Notes: generated by a model not told the origin, from the sequence alone. A stretch of 64,000 bases of DNA from Ruania albidiflava DSM 18029 (GCF_000421225.1 NZ_ATWL01000001.1:431634-495633), one strand, 5' to 3'; counted from the first letter of the stretch, positions 9,847-18,029 are shown. Translations and numbers: made by a program.

Positions 9847-9894
9847 CATGATCATGAGCAGTATAGAGTGGTTTCAATCAGAATCCATCATGAT
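9847..9894. promoter_or_regulatory. Palindromes in the SIS operon / DeoR divergent promoter (candidate operator)
   Basis: The 102-bp gap between the divergent starts is locally AT-rich. It contains a perfect 10-bp palindrome CATGATCATG at 9847-9856 and a second perfect palindrome ATCATGAT at 9887-9894. Both share ATCATGA, repeated in the same orientation 36 bp apart. A TATACT box read on the minus strand lies between them and could be the -10 of the catabolic operon. DeoR-family repressors commonly bind paired sites in such gaps, so these are candidate operators; binding is inferred. Confidence 0.4.
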
Positions 9895-9904
9895 CGGAGC
9901 AGGC

Positions 9905-10687
9905 GTGAATCGGCACGAGCGGTTGGGCACCCTGCTGAACCTCGTGGTGGAGCGTGAGCAGCTGCACATCGACGAGATCGTCGCCGAGCTCGGGGTCTCC
10001 CCCGCGACCGTGCGTCGCGACCTGGATACCCTCGCCGACCAGCAGCTCGTGGTGCGCACCCGCGGGGGCGCAGCCGTGCACCCCGGCACGGGAGACCTGC
10101 CGCTGCGGTACAAGGCCGCCCGCGGCGGGGAACAGAAGGCCCGCATCGCTGCCGCCGCCGCCGCGATGGTCAGCCCAGGCCACGTGGTCGGGCTGAACGG
10201 CGGGACCACCACCACCGAGGTGGCTCGCGAGCTCGCGGTCACCGACCGGTTGCGCCAGCACGAGGGGCCACCGACCACACTGGTGACGAATGCGGTGAAC
10301 ATCGCCGCCGAGCTGGCCGTGCGCACGCACCTGCGCGTGGTGCTCACCGGCGGTGTGGTGCGTCCGCTCAGCTACGAGCTCACCGGTCCGCTCGCCGACC
10401 TGCTGCTCGGGCAGATCTCGCTGGACCTGCTGTTCCTGGGGGTGAACGCCGTCGACGCCGAGCTCGGAGCGTCCGCTCACGACGAGGGCGAGGCGGCGAT
10501 CGGTGCCGCGTTGGTGAGCCGTGCGCGGCACGTGGTGGTGGTGGCCGATGCCGGCAAGCTGGGCCGCAGCGCGTTCGCCCGGATCGCTCGGCCCACGCAG
10601 GTGCATGCGCTGATCACCGACGACCAGGCGGACCCGGGTGTGCTGGCGGGCGTGCGGGAGGCCGGGATCGAGGTCGTGGTCGCCTAG
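9905..10687 (+). CDS. DeoR/GlpR-family transcriptional regulator of the amino-sugar operon
   Basis: 260 aa. The N-terminal winged helix reads NRHERLGTLLNLV, then IDEIVAELGVSPATVRRDLDTL (the DeoR recognition helix), then the RTRGGA wing. The C-terminal domain is a DeoRC sugar-phosphate sensor fold with LNGGTTTTEVAREL, VTNAVNIAAEL, LTGGVVRPLSYELTGP and a VVVADAGKLGRSAFARIA end. GTG at 9905 gives the normal family N-terminus with GGAG five bases upstream; ATG at 9890 is possible. It is transcribed divergently from the SIS operon and presumably represses it until a phosphorylated intermediate binds. Its stop lies 6 bp from the end of the convergent hydrolase gene. Confidence 0.93.
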   Translation: MNRHERLGTLLNLVVEREQLHIDEIVAELGVSPATVRRDLDTLADQQLVVRTRGGAAVHPGTGDLPLRYKAARGGEQKARIAAAAAAMVSPGHVVGLNGGTTTTEVARELAVTDRLRQHEGPPTTLVTNAVNIAAELAVRTHLRVVLTGGVVRPLSYELTGPLADLLLGQISLDLLFLGVNAVDAELGASAHDEGEAAIGAALVSRARHVVVVADAGKLGRSAFARIARPTQVHALITDDQADPGVLAGVREAGIEVVVA

Positions 10688-10693
10688 CGTGGC

Positions 10694-11782
10694 TCAGCGC
10701 GCCCGGTCGCGCAGCGCGCGCAGCAGCCCGACGAACTGGGCCGGTGCCTCGGCGTGGAAGCCGTGTCCGGTGTCCACCCGCTCCAGGTGGCAGTCCGCGA
10801 GCGCGGCCTGTGCCCGCGCAGCGTCCGCATCGGTCATCGCACCTTCGAGGATCCCGTCCTCGGTCACCCGCCACCTGGCGTGCACCAGCGTGGTCGGCGC
10901 GGTGATCGCCTCGAGCGTGGCCTGCTGGTCGAAGCCGGCCTGCCACCGGCAGCTGTAGAACGTCTCGGCGAAGCGGGGGTCGAACTCGTGCATGTGCTCG
11001 TAGGTGCGGTTCACCGACGGTGGCAGGAACCAGAGGTTCAGCGGTGCGACCGGATGTGTCTGGCGGTAGCTGCGGGCGTGCTCGACGATCGGCCCGCGAC
11101 CCTTCCCCACGTACTGGATCCAGGCGTTGTGCTCGATGTACCAGGTGGTGAAGTCGGTCTCGGTGCTCTGCGCCAGGAACTCGTGCGCCGGCCGGGCGAG
11201 GTCGATGTAGTTGAACTGCTGCGGCATCCGGTCGGGGTCGGTGGAGAAGAACGGTGGGTCCTCCAGCAGCACTGCGGTGACCGCCTGTGGCGCCGAGGCA
11301 GCCACCCAGGCGGCAAGCAGCCCGCCGGAGGAGTGACCGGACAGGATCGCCGGCGCGCCCACCACCTCCTCCAGGAAGGCGGCCAGGTCGGCGCCGATCG
11401 AGTGCACGTCGTAGCGTCCTGGCGTCCGGTCCGACGACCCGTGACCAGGCACGTCGACTGCGAAGACGTGGAAGTCCCGAGCCAGGTCCGGGAGCACCGG
11501 CGCGTAGTTCTCCCAGGCGACGGCCTGCCCGTGGACGAGCACCACCGCGGGACCGTTCGCAGGCCCCTCGGCGTAGTTCAGCGTGGTGCCGCTGGGCAGG
11601 GTGTGGCGGCGTTCGACGAAGCGTGCGCGCACCACGGCACGTCGGCCCCGGCGGGCAGCGGTGACGTTGCGCCACGCGTACACCCCGAGCGCCCCGGCTC
11701 CGGCTGCCACGAGGGCACCGAGTGTCGCAGCGGTCGCGGTGATCGTGCGGCGCAGCGCCCCACGCGTCGTGGATTCCGGCAC
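10694..11782 (-). CDS. Alpha/beta-hydrolase with N-terminal membrane anchor
   Basis: 362 aa. Residues about 14-36 form a hydrophobic Ala/Gly-rich helix that probably anchors the protein. The fold shows the oxyanion segment VLVHGQA, the DVPGHGSSD loop, the nucleophile elbow GHSSGG with Ser151, an acidic residue after the ITAPTTLVHA strand, and a C-terminal GHGFHAEAP supplying the catalytic His. The cap region has an unusual run of aromatic and Met residues. The substrate is not predictable from sequence; esterase, epoxide-hydrolase-like or haloperoxidase-like activity are all possible. It is convergent with the DeoR gene and 13 bp downstream of the exonuclease stop-start junction. Confidence 0.85.
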   Translation of the reverse strand: MPESTTRGALRRTITATAATLGALVAAGAGALGVYAWRNVTAARRGRRAVVRARFVERRHTLPSGTTLNYAEGPANGPAVVLVHGQAVAWENYAPVLPDLARDFHVFAVDVPGHGSSDRTPGRYDVHSIGADLAAFLEEVVGAPAILSGHSSGGLLAAWVAASAPQAVTAVLLEDPPFFSTDPDRMPQQFNYIDLARPAHEFLAQSTETDFTTWYIEHNAWIQYVGKGRGPIVEHARSYRQTHPVAPLNLWFLPPSVNRTYEHMHEFDPRFAETFYSCRWQAGFDQQATLEAITAPTTLVHARWRVTEDGILEGAMTDADAARAQAALADCHLERVDTGHGFHAEAPAQFVGLLRALRDRAR

Positions 11783-11794
11783 CTGACCTGTCTA

Positions 11795-12751
11795 TCAGTC
11801 GGTGGTCAACGCGTCGAGCAGCCGTTGCACCGAGGAGCCCAGCCCCCAGCGTTCGGTGAGCTCCTCGAGCGCCTCGCCGTCGGCGGGTACCGGGTGGCCG
11901 GGCATGCTGCCGGGCAGGCGGAGGTCGATCTCGCCCAGGTCCAGGTCGCGGGCCACGGCCACCACAGCCGCGGCAGCGTCCAGGTACTCCGCGGCGGCGT
12001 TCAGCTTGCCGCGCAGCCCGGCGGCCAGCGGGGTGCCCGGGTCCGCGGCTGCGGCGCGGATCCCGGCCAGGTCGCCGTAGGAGGCGAGGAGCGAGGCAGC
12101 GGTCTTGTCTCCCACCCCGGCCACCCCGGGCAACCCGTCCGAGCTGTCCCCGCGCAGGGTGGCGAAGTCGGCGTACTGGTCGGCGCGCACCGCGTACTTG
12201 CGCTGCACGACGGCGTCGGTCACCACCTCGTGCTTGCGCACCCCACGTGCGGTGTACAGCACCCGGACGGGGAAGTCGCCGTCGTCGGCTGCTCCGTCCT
12301 GGACGAGCTGGAACAGGTCCCGGTCCCCGGTGACCACGTCCACCGGCATCTCGGCAGAGGTGGCCAGCGTGCCGATCACGTCGTCCGCCTCGTAACCGTC
12401 CGCCCCCAGCACGGGGATACCGATGGCGGCCAGGGTGGCGGCGATCACCGGCACCTGGACCGCCAGCGGGTCGGGCACCTCCTCCACATCGGTGCCGGCC
12501 GGCACCTCCTCGACGACCCGGTGCGCCTTGTAGGACGGGATCAGGTCCACCCGCCACTGCGGGCGCCAGTCGTTGTCCCAGCAGCAGGCCAGGTGCGTCG
12601 GCCGGTACTGGCCGACCAGGCGGGTGATGAAGTCCAGCAGCCCGCGCACCGCGTTCACCGGTGTGCCGTCCGGTGCGGTGATCGAGTCCGGTACGCCGAA
12701 GTAGGCACGGAAGTACAGGCTCGCGGTGTCCAGCAGCAGAAGTCGGCTCAC
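11795..12751 (-). CDS. 5'-3' exonuclease (DNA polymerase I N-domain / flap endonuclease family)
   Basis: 318 aa stand-alone member of the family that forms the N-terminal nuclease of PolA. Metal-binding motifs are present in order: LLLLDTASLYFRAYFG, YEADDVIGTLA, VVTGDRDLFQLV, and RGDSSDGLPGVAGVG, the last being the helix-hairpin-helix region. It should remove flaps or RNA primers during repair or replication. Actinobacteria often carry such a gene besides polA. GTG at 12751 gives the family start VSRLLLLD. An in-frame ATG at 12790 would add 13 unlikely residues; no clear ribosome binding site separates the choices. The 94 bp upstream hold no gene, only a 10-bp palindrome ACTGCGCAGT at 12801-12810. 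Confidence 0.9.
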   Translation of the reverse strand: MSRLLLLDTASLYFRAYFGVPDSITAPDGTPVNAVRGLLDFITRLVGQYRPTHLACCWDNDWRPQWRVDLIPSYKAHRVVEEVPAGTDVEEVPDPLAVQVPVIAATLAAIGIPVLGADGYEADDVIGTLATSAEMPVDVVTGDRDLFQLVQDGAADDGDFPVRVLYTARGVRKHEVVTDAVVQRKYAVRADQYADFATLRGDSSDGLPGVAGVGDKTAASLLASYGDLAGIRAAAADPGTPLAAGLRGKLNAAAEYLDAAAAVVAVARDLDLGEIDLRLPGSMPGHPVPADGEALEELTERWGLGSSVQRLLDALTTD

Positions 12752-12845
12752 ACTCAGAGACGGTAGCCGCACGGAGGGACAGAACGCCACGGGCGCATCG
12801 ACTGCGCAGTGTCGGTACCGCGCAGCACCGGCCGCACGATTGCGG

Positions 12846-13802
12846 TCACGTCCTGACCGGTAGTCCGTCGAGCGTCGCCGCGGAGGTCCGCCAGTAGTCG
12901 ATCGTGGCGGCGATCCCCTCGCGCAGCGGGGTGGGGCGCAGACCGAGCAGCTGCTCGGTGACCGTGGACCTCATCACGAACGGGCGGTCGGTCATATAGC
13001 TGGTCTCGGCAGCCTCCCGTGCCTGGCCGCTGACCACCCCGAGCGCGCGGAGCAGCCGGCTCGGTACCGCGAGGATGCGCGGCATGTCGACGCCGGCGAC
13101 CTCGGCGAAGGTGCGCACCAGGTCGCGCTGGGTCAGCGCCGGGCCGGTGGGCGCGTGCAGCACCCGGTTCCAGGCCTGCACCTGGTCGGCGGCGGCGATC
13201 ATCGCGGCCGCCAGGTCGGGTACGTAGGTGAAGGAGTGCAGCTGGTCCAGCCGCCCCAACGTCTGCACGCTCTTGCCGGCGAGCAGCCGCGGGACCATCA
13301 GCTTCCCGGCGAGCGCCGCGCGCACCCGAGGCCCGTAGAAGTCCGAGGCGACCATGCTCACCGTGTCCGCGGTGTGCGCGGCGCGCGCCCGGATCAGCTC
13401 CGCGCGTACGCCCAGCTTCCCGGTGCTGGCCGATGACGGCGTAGCCTCCGTCATCTCGCCGGTCACCGGTCCGTAGGAGTACAGGCTCTCCGGGAAGACC
13501 ACCACGGCGCCCACGGTTGCGGCAGCGTCCATCACCGCCTGTTCGGCGCCGGGGAGCTCAGCGCGCCAGGCCGCGGCCTGGTACTTGCTGCCATGGATGG
13601 CGTGGAAGACGGCAGTCACCCCTTCGACCGCTCGGGCCAGGGCGGTGGTGTCGTTCACATCGAGCCGGATCCGGTGGATCCGCTCGTGCTCGGGTCCGCT
13701 GCCGGAGCGGGTGGCCAGGCGGACGGTCTCGCCCCGGTCGGCGAGCTGCTGGGCGACAGTGGCGCCGACGGGACCGGCTCCGGTGACGAGGTAGGTGGAC
13801 AT
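12846..13802 (-). CDS. NAD(P)-binding Rossmann-fold (extended/atypical SDR) protein
   Basis: 318 aa, probably a soluble NAD(P)-dependent reductase or epimerase-like protein. The dinucleotide loop VTGAGPVGATVAQQLADRG is at the very N-terminus, followed by the Arg that favours NADP (TRSG). FPESLYSYGPVTGEM occupies the catalytic Tyr region, without a clear YxxxK. ATG at 13802 is supported by AGGAG seven bases upstream. It is divergent from a TetR regulator, whose likely target it is. Substrate unknown; homologues are annotated only as NAD-dependent epimerase/dehydratase. Confidence 0.85.
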   Translation of the reverse strand: MSTYLVTGAGPVGATVAQQLADRGETVRLATRSGSGPEHERIHRIRLDVNDTTALARAVEGVTAVFHAIHGSKYQAAAWRAELPGAEQAVMDAAATVGAVVVFPESLYSYGPVTGEMTEATPSSASTGKLGVRAELIRARAAHTADTVSMVASDFYGPRVRAALAGKLMVPRLLAGKSVQTLGRLDQLHSFTYVPDLAAAMIAAADQVQAWNRVLHAPTGPALTQRDLVRTFAEVAGVDMPRILAVPSRLLRALGVVSGQAREAAETSYMTDRPFVMRSTVTEQLLGLRPTPLREGIAATIDYWRTSAATLDGLPVRT

Positions 13803-13851
13803 GAGGAGCTCCTGATCGTGGTGGTTGGTCGGTGCCGACGATTCCGAGAGC

Positions 13852-13929
13852 ACCGCTCACACATGGACTGTGCTCCTCCGACGGCGGGCCTGTCAAGAGC
13901 AGCGCTCACTTTTGTGTCTAGTGTTCGCT
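13852..13929. promoter_or_regulatory. Inverted and direct repeats between SDR gene and tetR (candidate TetR operator)
   Basis: The 183-bp divergent gap contains an imperfect inverted repeat, AGCGCTCACT (13901-13910) and AGTGTTCGCT (13920-13929), matching 8 of 10 with a 9-base spacer. The element ACCGCTCAC at 13852-13860 nearly repeats the left arm. This is the usual location and size for an autoregulatory TetR-family operator controlling both genes. Binding is inferred only from position and symmetry. Confidence 0.35.
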
Positions 13930-13985
13930 CTCAGGGCTGGTCGGCGGTACGCTCGACGATGACCGTCGACCTCTGGAGGACTTCT

Positions 13986-14681
13986 GTGCCGCCCACTCCC
14001 CGACAGCTCGCCCGGGAACGCACCGAGGCCGAGATCCTGCGCATCGCGCGCGAGCACCTGTGCACCACCGGGCCGGCCAACCTGTCGCTGCGCGCGATCG
14101 CGCGCGAGCTGGGCATCGTCTCCTCGGCGATCTACCGGTACGTGAGCTGTCGGGACGACCTGCTCACCCTGCTGGTGATCGACGGTTACACCGCCCTGGG
14201 CGACGCAGTGGACCAGGCGATCTCCGCCGTCGACACCCGCGACCACCTGGGCCGGTTCACGGCCCTAGGACGGACGATACGCACCTGGGCGCTGGCCGAA
14301 CCCGCGCGCTACGCGCTGCTGTACGGCACCCCGGTTCCCGGGTACGACGCGCCCGGGGAGCGCACCACCGAACCCGGCACCCGGGTGATCGTGGCGCTGG
14401 CCCGGATCACCGAGCAGGCGTGGCACGACGGCCACCTGCGGCTCGAGTCCCGCGACGACGAGGTGGCCCTGCCGGAGGATGTGGACCGGATCCGGTCCGA
14501 GTTCGCCCTGACTGCCCCACCGGCGGTGCTCGAACGCACCGCGCTGGTCTGGGCGGCACTGTTCGGCTGCGTGAGCTTCGAGGTGTTCGGCCAGTACGGC
14601 CCGGACACGTTCAGTGACCCGGAGGCACTGTTCGAGGCGCACCTGCTCCGCCTGGCCGGGCTGCTCGGACTGACTAGGTGA
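13986..14681 (+). CDS. TetR/AcrR-family transcriptional regulator (WHG-type C-terminal domain)
   Basis: 231 aa. The N-terminal HTH covers RTEAEILRIAREHL then LSLRAIARELGIVSSAIYRYVSCRDDLL. The C-terminal ligand domain with TWALAEPARYALLYGTPVPGY resembles the WHG subgroup. GTG at 13986 has a near-perfect GGAGGA five bases upstream (13975-13980), much stronger than the ATG at 13959. It is divergent from the SDR gene and likely represses it and itself. The inducer is unknown. Downstream lies a 190-bp gap before the convergent BNR_4 gene. Confidence 0.92.
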   Translation: MPPTPRQLARERTEAEILRIAREHLCTTGPANLSLRAIARELGIVSSAIYRYVSCRDDLLTLLVIDGYTALGDAVDQAISAVDTRDHLGRFTALGRTIRTWALAEPARYALLYGTPVPGYDAPGERTTEPGTRVIVALARITEQAWHDGHLRLESRDDEVALPEDVDRIRSEFALTAPPAVLERTALVWAALFGCVSFEVFGQYGPDTFSDPEALFEAHLLRLAGLLGLTR

Positions 14682-14725
14682 CGAACTGACCTGCTGGACG
14701 AGACCAGGTCGCCACAGCGGCTGCT

Positions 14726-14772
14726 GCGGAGCGATCACTGCGTCGGAAACGGCGCCTCGCGGATCGCTCCGC
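14726..14772. terminator. Inverted repeat between convergent tetR and BNR_4 genes (candidate bidirectional terminator)
   Basis: Perfect 11-base arms GCGGAGCGATC (14726-14736) and GATCGCTCCGC (14762-14772) enclose a 25-base GC-rich loop. The gap 14682-14871 separates two converging genes and holds nothing else recognisable. No U-tract follows on either strand, as is common in high-GC actinobacteria, so termination is plausible but unproven. Confidence 0.4.
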
Positions 14773-14871
14773 GGAATCGACAACCACCCGGTGATCCGCG
14801 TGGAGCGCTCCTTCTCGGTCACCGGCTGTCCGGGAGGGCATGCCGGGGGCAGCATCGCCCACGTCGATCGC

Positions 14872-17031
14872 TCAGGCCTGCTCGCCGATCCGAGACCGGC
14901 GGGCGGCAACGAGGAGATCTAGGCGTTCGCGACGACTGAGCGTTCCCGTCTGGACCAGCCGCGTGCTGACGTCGTCGACGTGCCAAAGGAATGCGTCCCT
15001 GGAGCGCCAGTCCAGATCGTCCTCGATCACGTCGTTGACCGAGCTCTGTCCCCAGGCGATGCGGTTGGTCACCCCCGAGTCCTGCGTACCGATCACCACA
15101 GTACGGCGCTGATCAGGCTGGTGGGACTGCCGGCGCGGACTGGTGACAGCCTCAGTCATCGTGGTGGGCAGTGACCAGTACCGACCCTGGGAGTCACCGA
15201 AGTAGATCCGGGACTCGGTGAGCTCGGTCGGGTCACCGTCCGCCCAGAGCGCGAAGAACGGGTCGGCCTGCGCGAGCGGGCGGCGTGCGTAGCTGTGGTT
15301 GTACTCGCTGTCCTCAGTGACCTGCAGTACCGGCGTCCAGGACTGCCCAAGACCCGTACTGCGCCAGAGCACCATCTCGCCTCCGGTTTGATAGGGCTGA
15401 GGTCCGCTCCCGGTCGGCCCGTACACCAGCCACTCCTCACCGTCGAAATACAGGCTGCCCGAGTCGTAGTTGTGATCAGAGGTGGTGATCTCGGAGGTCT
15501 GCCACGCCGTGCCGTTCCATCGCGTCAGCTCCCAGGTGCGTGGATCGCCACCAGGGCCGGGCTGGTGATGGCTGCTGGTGACGTACAGCACGGCGGGGTT
15601 GCCATCGCCGTCGAAGTTCAGGTCCTTGACGTACACGAGCCGGTCGGACGCCTCGTAGTCGATGACCAGCGCCGGATTGTCCCGCCCGGTCAACGGCAGG
15701 TCGAGCACCCGCCCGTCCATCGTCGTCCAGGTCTGCCCCAGGTCATCGGTCGTGGCGACGTACAGGTTGGTACGGGTATCGACATTGCCGCCACGGTGGT
15801 AGTCGAAGGCCGTGACGATCCTCTTCCCGTGGACTTCACTGACCTGGTAGTGGCCGCCGAATCCGGCCAGCTTGTGGCCCGGGCTCCAGGTGACCCCGTC
15901 CGCGCTGGTCTCCCAGTACAGCTCACGGCCGCCGGAGTACTTGGTGAACAGGTTGACGAATCCCTGACCGTCGAGCCACCGCGGCTGTGGATAGGTCATC
16001 TCCTCGACGGTGACCTGTTCGAACTCCGTGATGCTGTACGGCTCGGCACTGCGGTACTTGTATCCCGGGCGGGCCGTGGCCCGGCCGCTGATGAAGACCC
16101 AGACGTAGCCCTCGCCGTCGAGAGCGATGCTGGCGTTGTCATGCGGATCGTTGACGCCGATCTTGTTGTGCACGACTGTTGGCTGCGGCACTCGGTGGTG
16201 ATGGTGGTCGTAGGCCGAGGCCATGATGAGCAGGTGCCGCTCATCGGCCGCGGTGGTGCCCCCGTAGACGAAGAAGGTCTTGCCGACCTCAGCGGCGTGC
16301 ACGGCGAGCGGCGAGTGCTTCATCGTGTAGGTGCCCAGGCCGCCGGAGTACTTGTCGCCCCACTCGGAGACCTGATCGAGGGCGAACCAGATGCCACGAT
16401 AACCCGCGATGGTGGTATTCGGTTCACCCGGCGGTAGGGGCTGCTGGTGGAGCTCTTCGCGGGGACGGTCGCTGGGGAGATCCTCAGCGGTGCGGGCGAT
16501 GGTGTAGTCCGAGACCACCACCACACCGGCCTGGTCGGCGATCTGCACACTCACCGCGTGCTCCCCGGCCGGGACAGTGAGCCAGTAGACAGTCTGCGGC
16601 CGGTGCGTCTGGTTCGCTGACGGCCACGTCAGACGATGGAAGAAGGCGCCGTCGAGATGAAGGTCCAGCACGGCCCCATCGCGAGAGACGGCGTCGATGA
16701 AGATGCCGAGCACCGTCGCCTCGTCGTGGTGCGCGACCAGCGTGAGCGGATGGAACAGCTCCGACCCGCCGCGATGGCTGCCGTACAGTCTGCTGCTCAA
16801 CCCTTCGGCCGCGGCGACTGCTTGCTCCGGGGTGAGATCACGAAGGTCGAGCGTCCACCTGTCTGGCACCATGTCGACCTCGGTCACCCCCGGCACAAGG
16901 ACCAGTGGCTCAGCCGGTGATGGCTCTGCCCGGGCCGCCGCAGTCAGCTGTGGACTGCTTCCCAGTCCCGCGACTCCCACTGTCGCCCCGAAGACCGTCA
17001 ACGCGCGTCGACGACTGATGCTCCCTGCCAT
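14872..17031 (-). CDS. Tat-exported BNR_4 beta-propeller protein, probable polysaccharide-active enzyme
   Basis: 719 aa. The N-terminus MAGSISRRRALTVFGATVG followed by an Ala-rich run is a twin-arginine signal, so export is expected. Residues about 55-190 look like a beta-rich accessory domain. From about 205 the BNR_4 propeller starts: GYRGIWFALDQ, KYSGGLGTYTMKHSPL, FFVYGGT, NKIGVNDPHDNASIAL, GYVWVFISGR. These patterns resemble the seven-bladed propellers of GH145 rhamnohydrolases, PL42 lyases and ulvan lyases of PL24/25. The His run in AYDHHHHR and the PHDN segment may line the active site. ATG at 17031 has GGAGGG upstream. Substrate is not established; a rhamnose/uronic-acid glycan is the best guess. 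A LacI-type operator lies directly upstream. Confidence 0.82.
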   Translation of the reverse strand: MAGSISRRRALTVFGATVGVAGLGSSPQLTAAARAEPSPAEPLVLVPGVTEVDMVPDRWTLDLRDLTPEQAVAAAEGLSSRLYGSHRGGSELFHPLTLVAHHDEATVLGIFIDAVSRDGAVLDLHLDGAFFHRLTWPSANQTHRPQTVYWLTVPAGEHAVSVQIADQAGVVVVSDYTIARTAEDLPSDRPREELHQQPLPPGEPNTTIAGYRGIWFALDQVSEWGDKYSGGLGTYTMKHSPLAVHAAEVGKTFFVYGGTTAADERHLLIMASAYDHHHHRVPQPTVVHNKIGVNDPHDNASIALDGEGYVWVFISGRATARPGYKYRSAEPYSITEFEQVTVEEMTYPQPRWLDGQGFVNLFTKYSGGRELYWETSADGVTWSPGHKLAGFGGHYQVSEVHGKRIVTAFDYHRGGNVDTRTNLYVATTDDLGQTWTTMDGRVLDLPLTGRDNPALVIDYEASDRLVYVKDLNFDGDGNPAVLYVTSSHHQPGPGGDPRTWELTRWNGTAWQTSEITTSDHNYDSGSLYFDGEEWLVYGPTGSGPQPYQTGGEMVLWRSTGLGQSWTPVLQVTEDSEYNHSYARRPLAQADPFFALWADGDPTELTESRIYFGDSQGRYWSLPTTMTEAVTSPRRQSHQPDQRRTVVIGTQDSGVTNRIAWGQSSVNDVIEDDLDWRSRDAFLWHVDDVSTRLVQTGTLSRRERLDLLVAARRSRIGEQA

Positions 17032-17062
17032 GTGGCCCTCCCTCGAGACCTGGCACGCTGAG

Positions 17063-17076
17063 TGATAGCGCTTTCC
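17063..17076. promoter_or_regulatory. LacI/GalR-type operator upstream of the BNR_4 gene
   Basis: The 14-mer TGATAGCGCTTTCC lies 32-45 bp upstream of the BNR_4 start. It matches the LacI-family pseudo-palindrome TGAAAGCGCTTTCA at 12 of 14 positions, including the central AGCGCT. This is typical of repression of sugar-utilisation genes in actinobacteria. No lacI-family gene is in the window, so the regulator must be encoded elsewhere. Confidence 0.6.
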
Positions 17077-17126
17077 GGAGGTTATGGGCACCGAGCCGAA
17101 TCGTCAAGCCTCGGGCTCCCCCGGGG

Positions 17127-18020
17127 TCACTCTCGAGATACCGGGTCAGTCTCGGGCTGGTGCCGGGCGCGGCTGCCACGGGCAGACGGTGCCGCGCTGG
17201 ACTCAGACCGCGTCGCGTAGAACGCGACTGCCGAGGCCGCAGCGACGTTCAGCGAGTCCACCCCGTGCGCCATCGGGATCGTCACCCGCCGGTCCAGGAC
17301 GCGGTCGGTCTGCCGTGCCAGGCCGTGCCCCTCGGTACCAAGGACCAGCGCCAGCCGCTCAGGAGCCTCGGCCACCAGCTGATCGAGGGTGATCGCCCCC
17401 TCCCCCAGGGTCAGTCCGGCCAGGACGAACCCGGCGTCCTTGATCTCGCCGGCGCCCGCCGGCCAGGACTCGATCCGGGTCCAGGGCACCTGGAAGACGG
17501 TGCCCATCGAGACCCGCACGCTGCGGCGGTACAGCGGGTCGGCGCAGGTGGGCGTCACGAGCACCGCATCGACGCCCATCGCCGCAGCCGATCGAAAGCA
17601 CGCGCCGACGTTCGTGTGGTCGACCAGGCCCTCCAGGATCGCGATCCGGCGGGCGCTGCGCAGCACGTCGGCCACCGGCGGCAGCTGCGGACGGTGCATC
17701 GCCGCCAGCGCACCCCGGTGCAGGTGGAACCCGGTGATGGTGCGCAGCACATCCTCCTCAGCGAGGTAGACGGGTATGTCGCCGTGCTCGCCGGCGCCCA
17801 CCTGCTGCAGCACGTCGTCCAGGTCGGCCAGCCACCGAGGTGCCATCAGGAACGAGCGCGGCCGGTGCCCGGCAGCGACTGCACGGCGGATCACCGTGGA
17901 GCTCTCCGCCATGAACAGTCCGCGCTCGACCTCCAGGGTGCGGCGCAGCGCCACATCGGTCATCCGGGTGTAGTCGGTGAGCTCGACGGCCTCGGGCGAG
18001 TCCAGGTGGAGGATCGGCAC
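17127..18020 (-). CDS. TrmH/SpoU-family RNA 2'-O-methyltransferase
   Basis: 297 aa SPOUT (trefoil-knot) methyltransferase using S-adenosylmethionine to 2'-O-methylate rRNA or tRNA. The three SpoU motifs are clear: DHTNVGACFRSAAAMG with the conserved Asn and Arg, LVLGTEGHGL, and IPMAHGVDSLNVAAASAVAFY. The N-terminal 110 residues form the L30-like substrate-binding domain (MAESSTVIRRAVAAGHRP). The C-terminus ends in a Ser/Arg-rich tail. Target nucleotide is not predictable. Nine bases separate it from the glycosyltransferase gene upstream. Confidence 0.92.
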   Translation of the reverse strand: MPILHLDSPEAVELTDYTRMTDVALRRTLEVERGLFMAESSTVIRRAVAAGHRPRSFLMAPRWLADLDDVLQQVGAGEHGDIPVYLAEEDVLRTITGFHLHRGALAAMHRPQLPPVADVLRSARRIAILEGLVDHTNVGACFRSAAAMGVDAVLVTPTCADPLYRRSVRVSMGTVFQVPWTRIESWPAGAGEIKDAGFVLAGLTLGEGAITLDQLVAEAPERLALVLGTEGHGLARQTDRVLDRRVTIPMAHGVDSLNVAAASAVAFYATRSESSAAPSARGSRARHQPETDPVSRE

Positions 18021-18029
18021 CCGGTGAGA

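Noticed and set aside
12801..12810. Palindrome ACTGCGCAGT upstream of the exonuclease gene as an operator or SOS box
   Set aside because: It does not match the actinobacterial LexA consensus, and a single 10-mer palindrome is expected by chance in GC-rich sequence.
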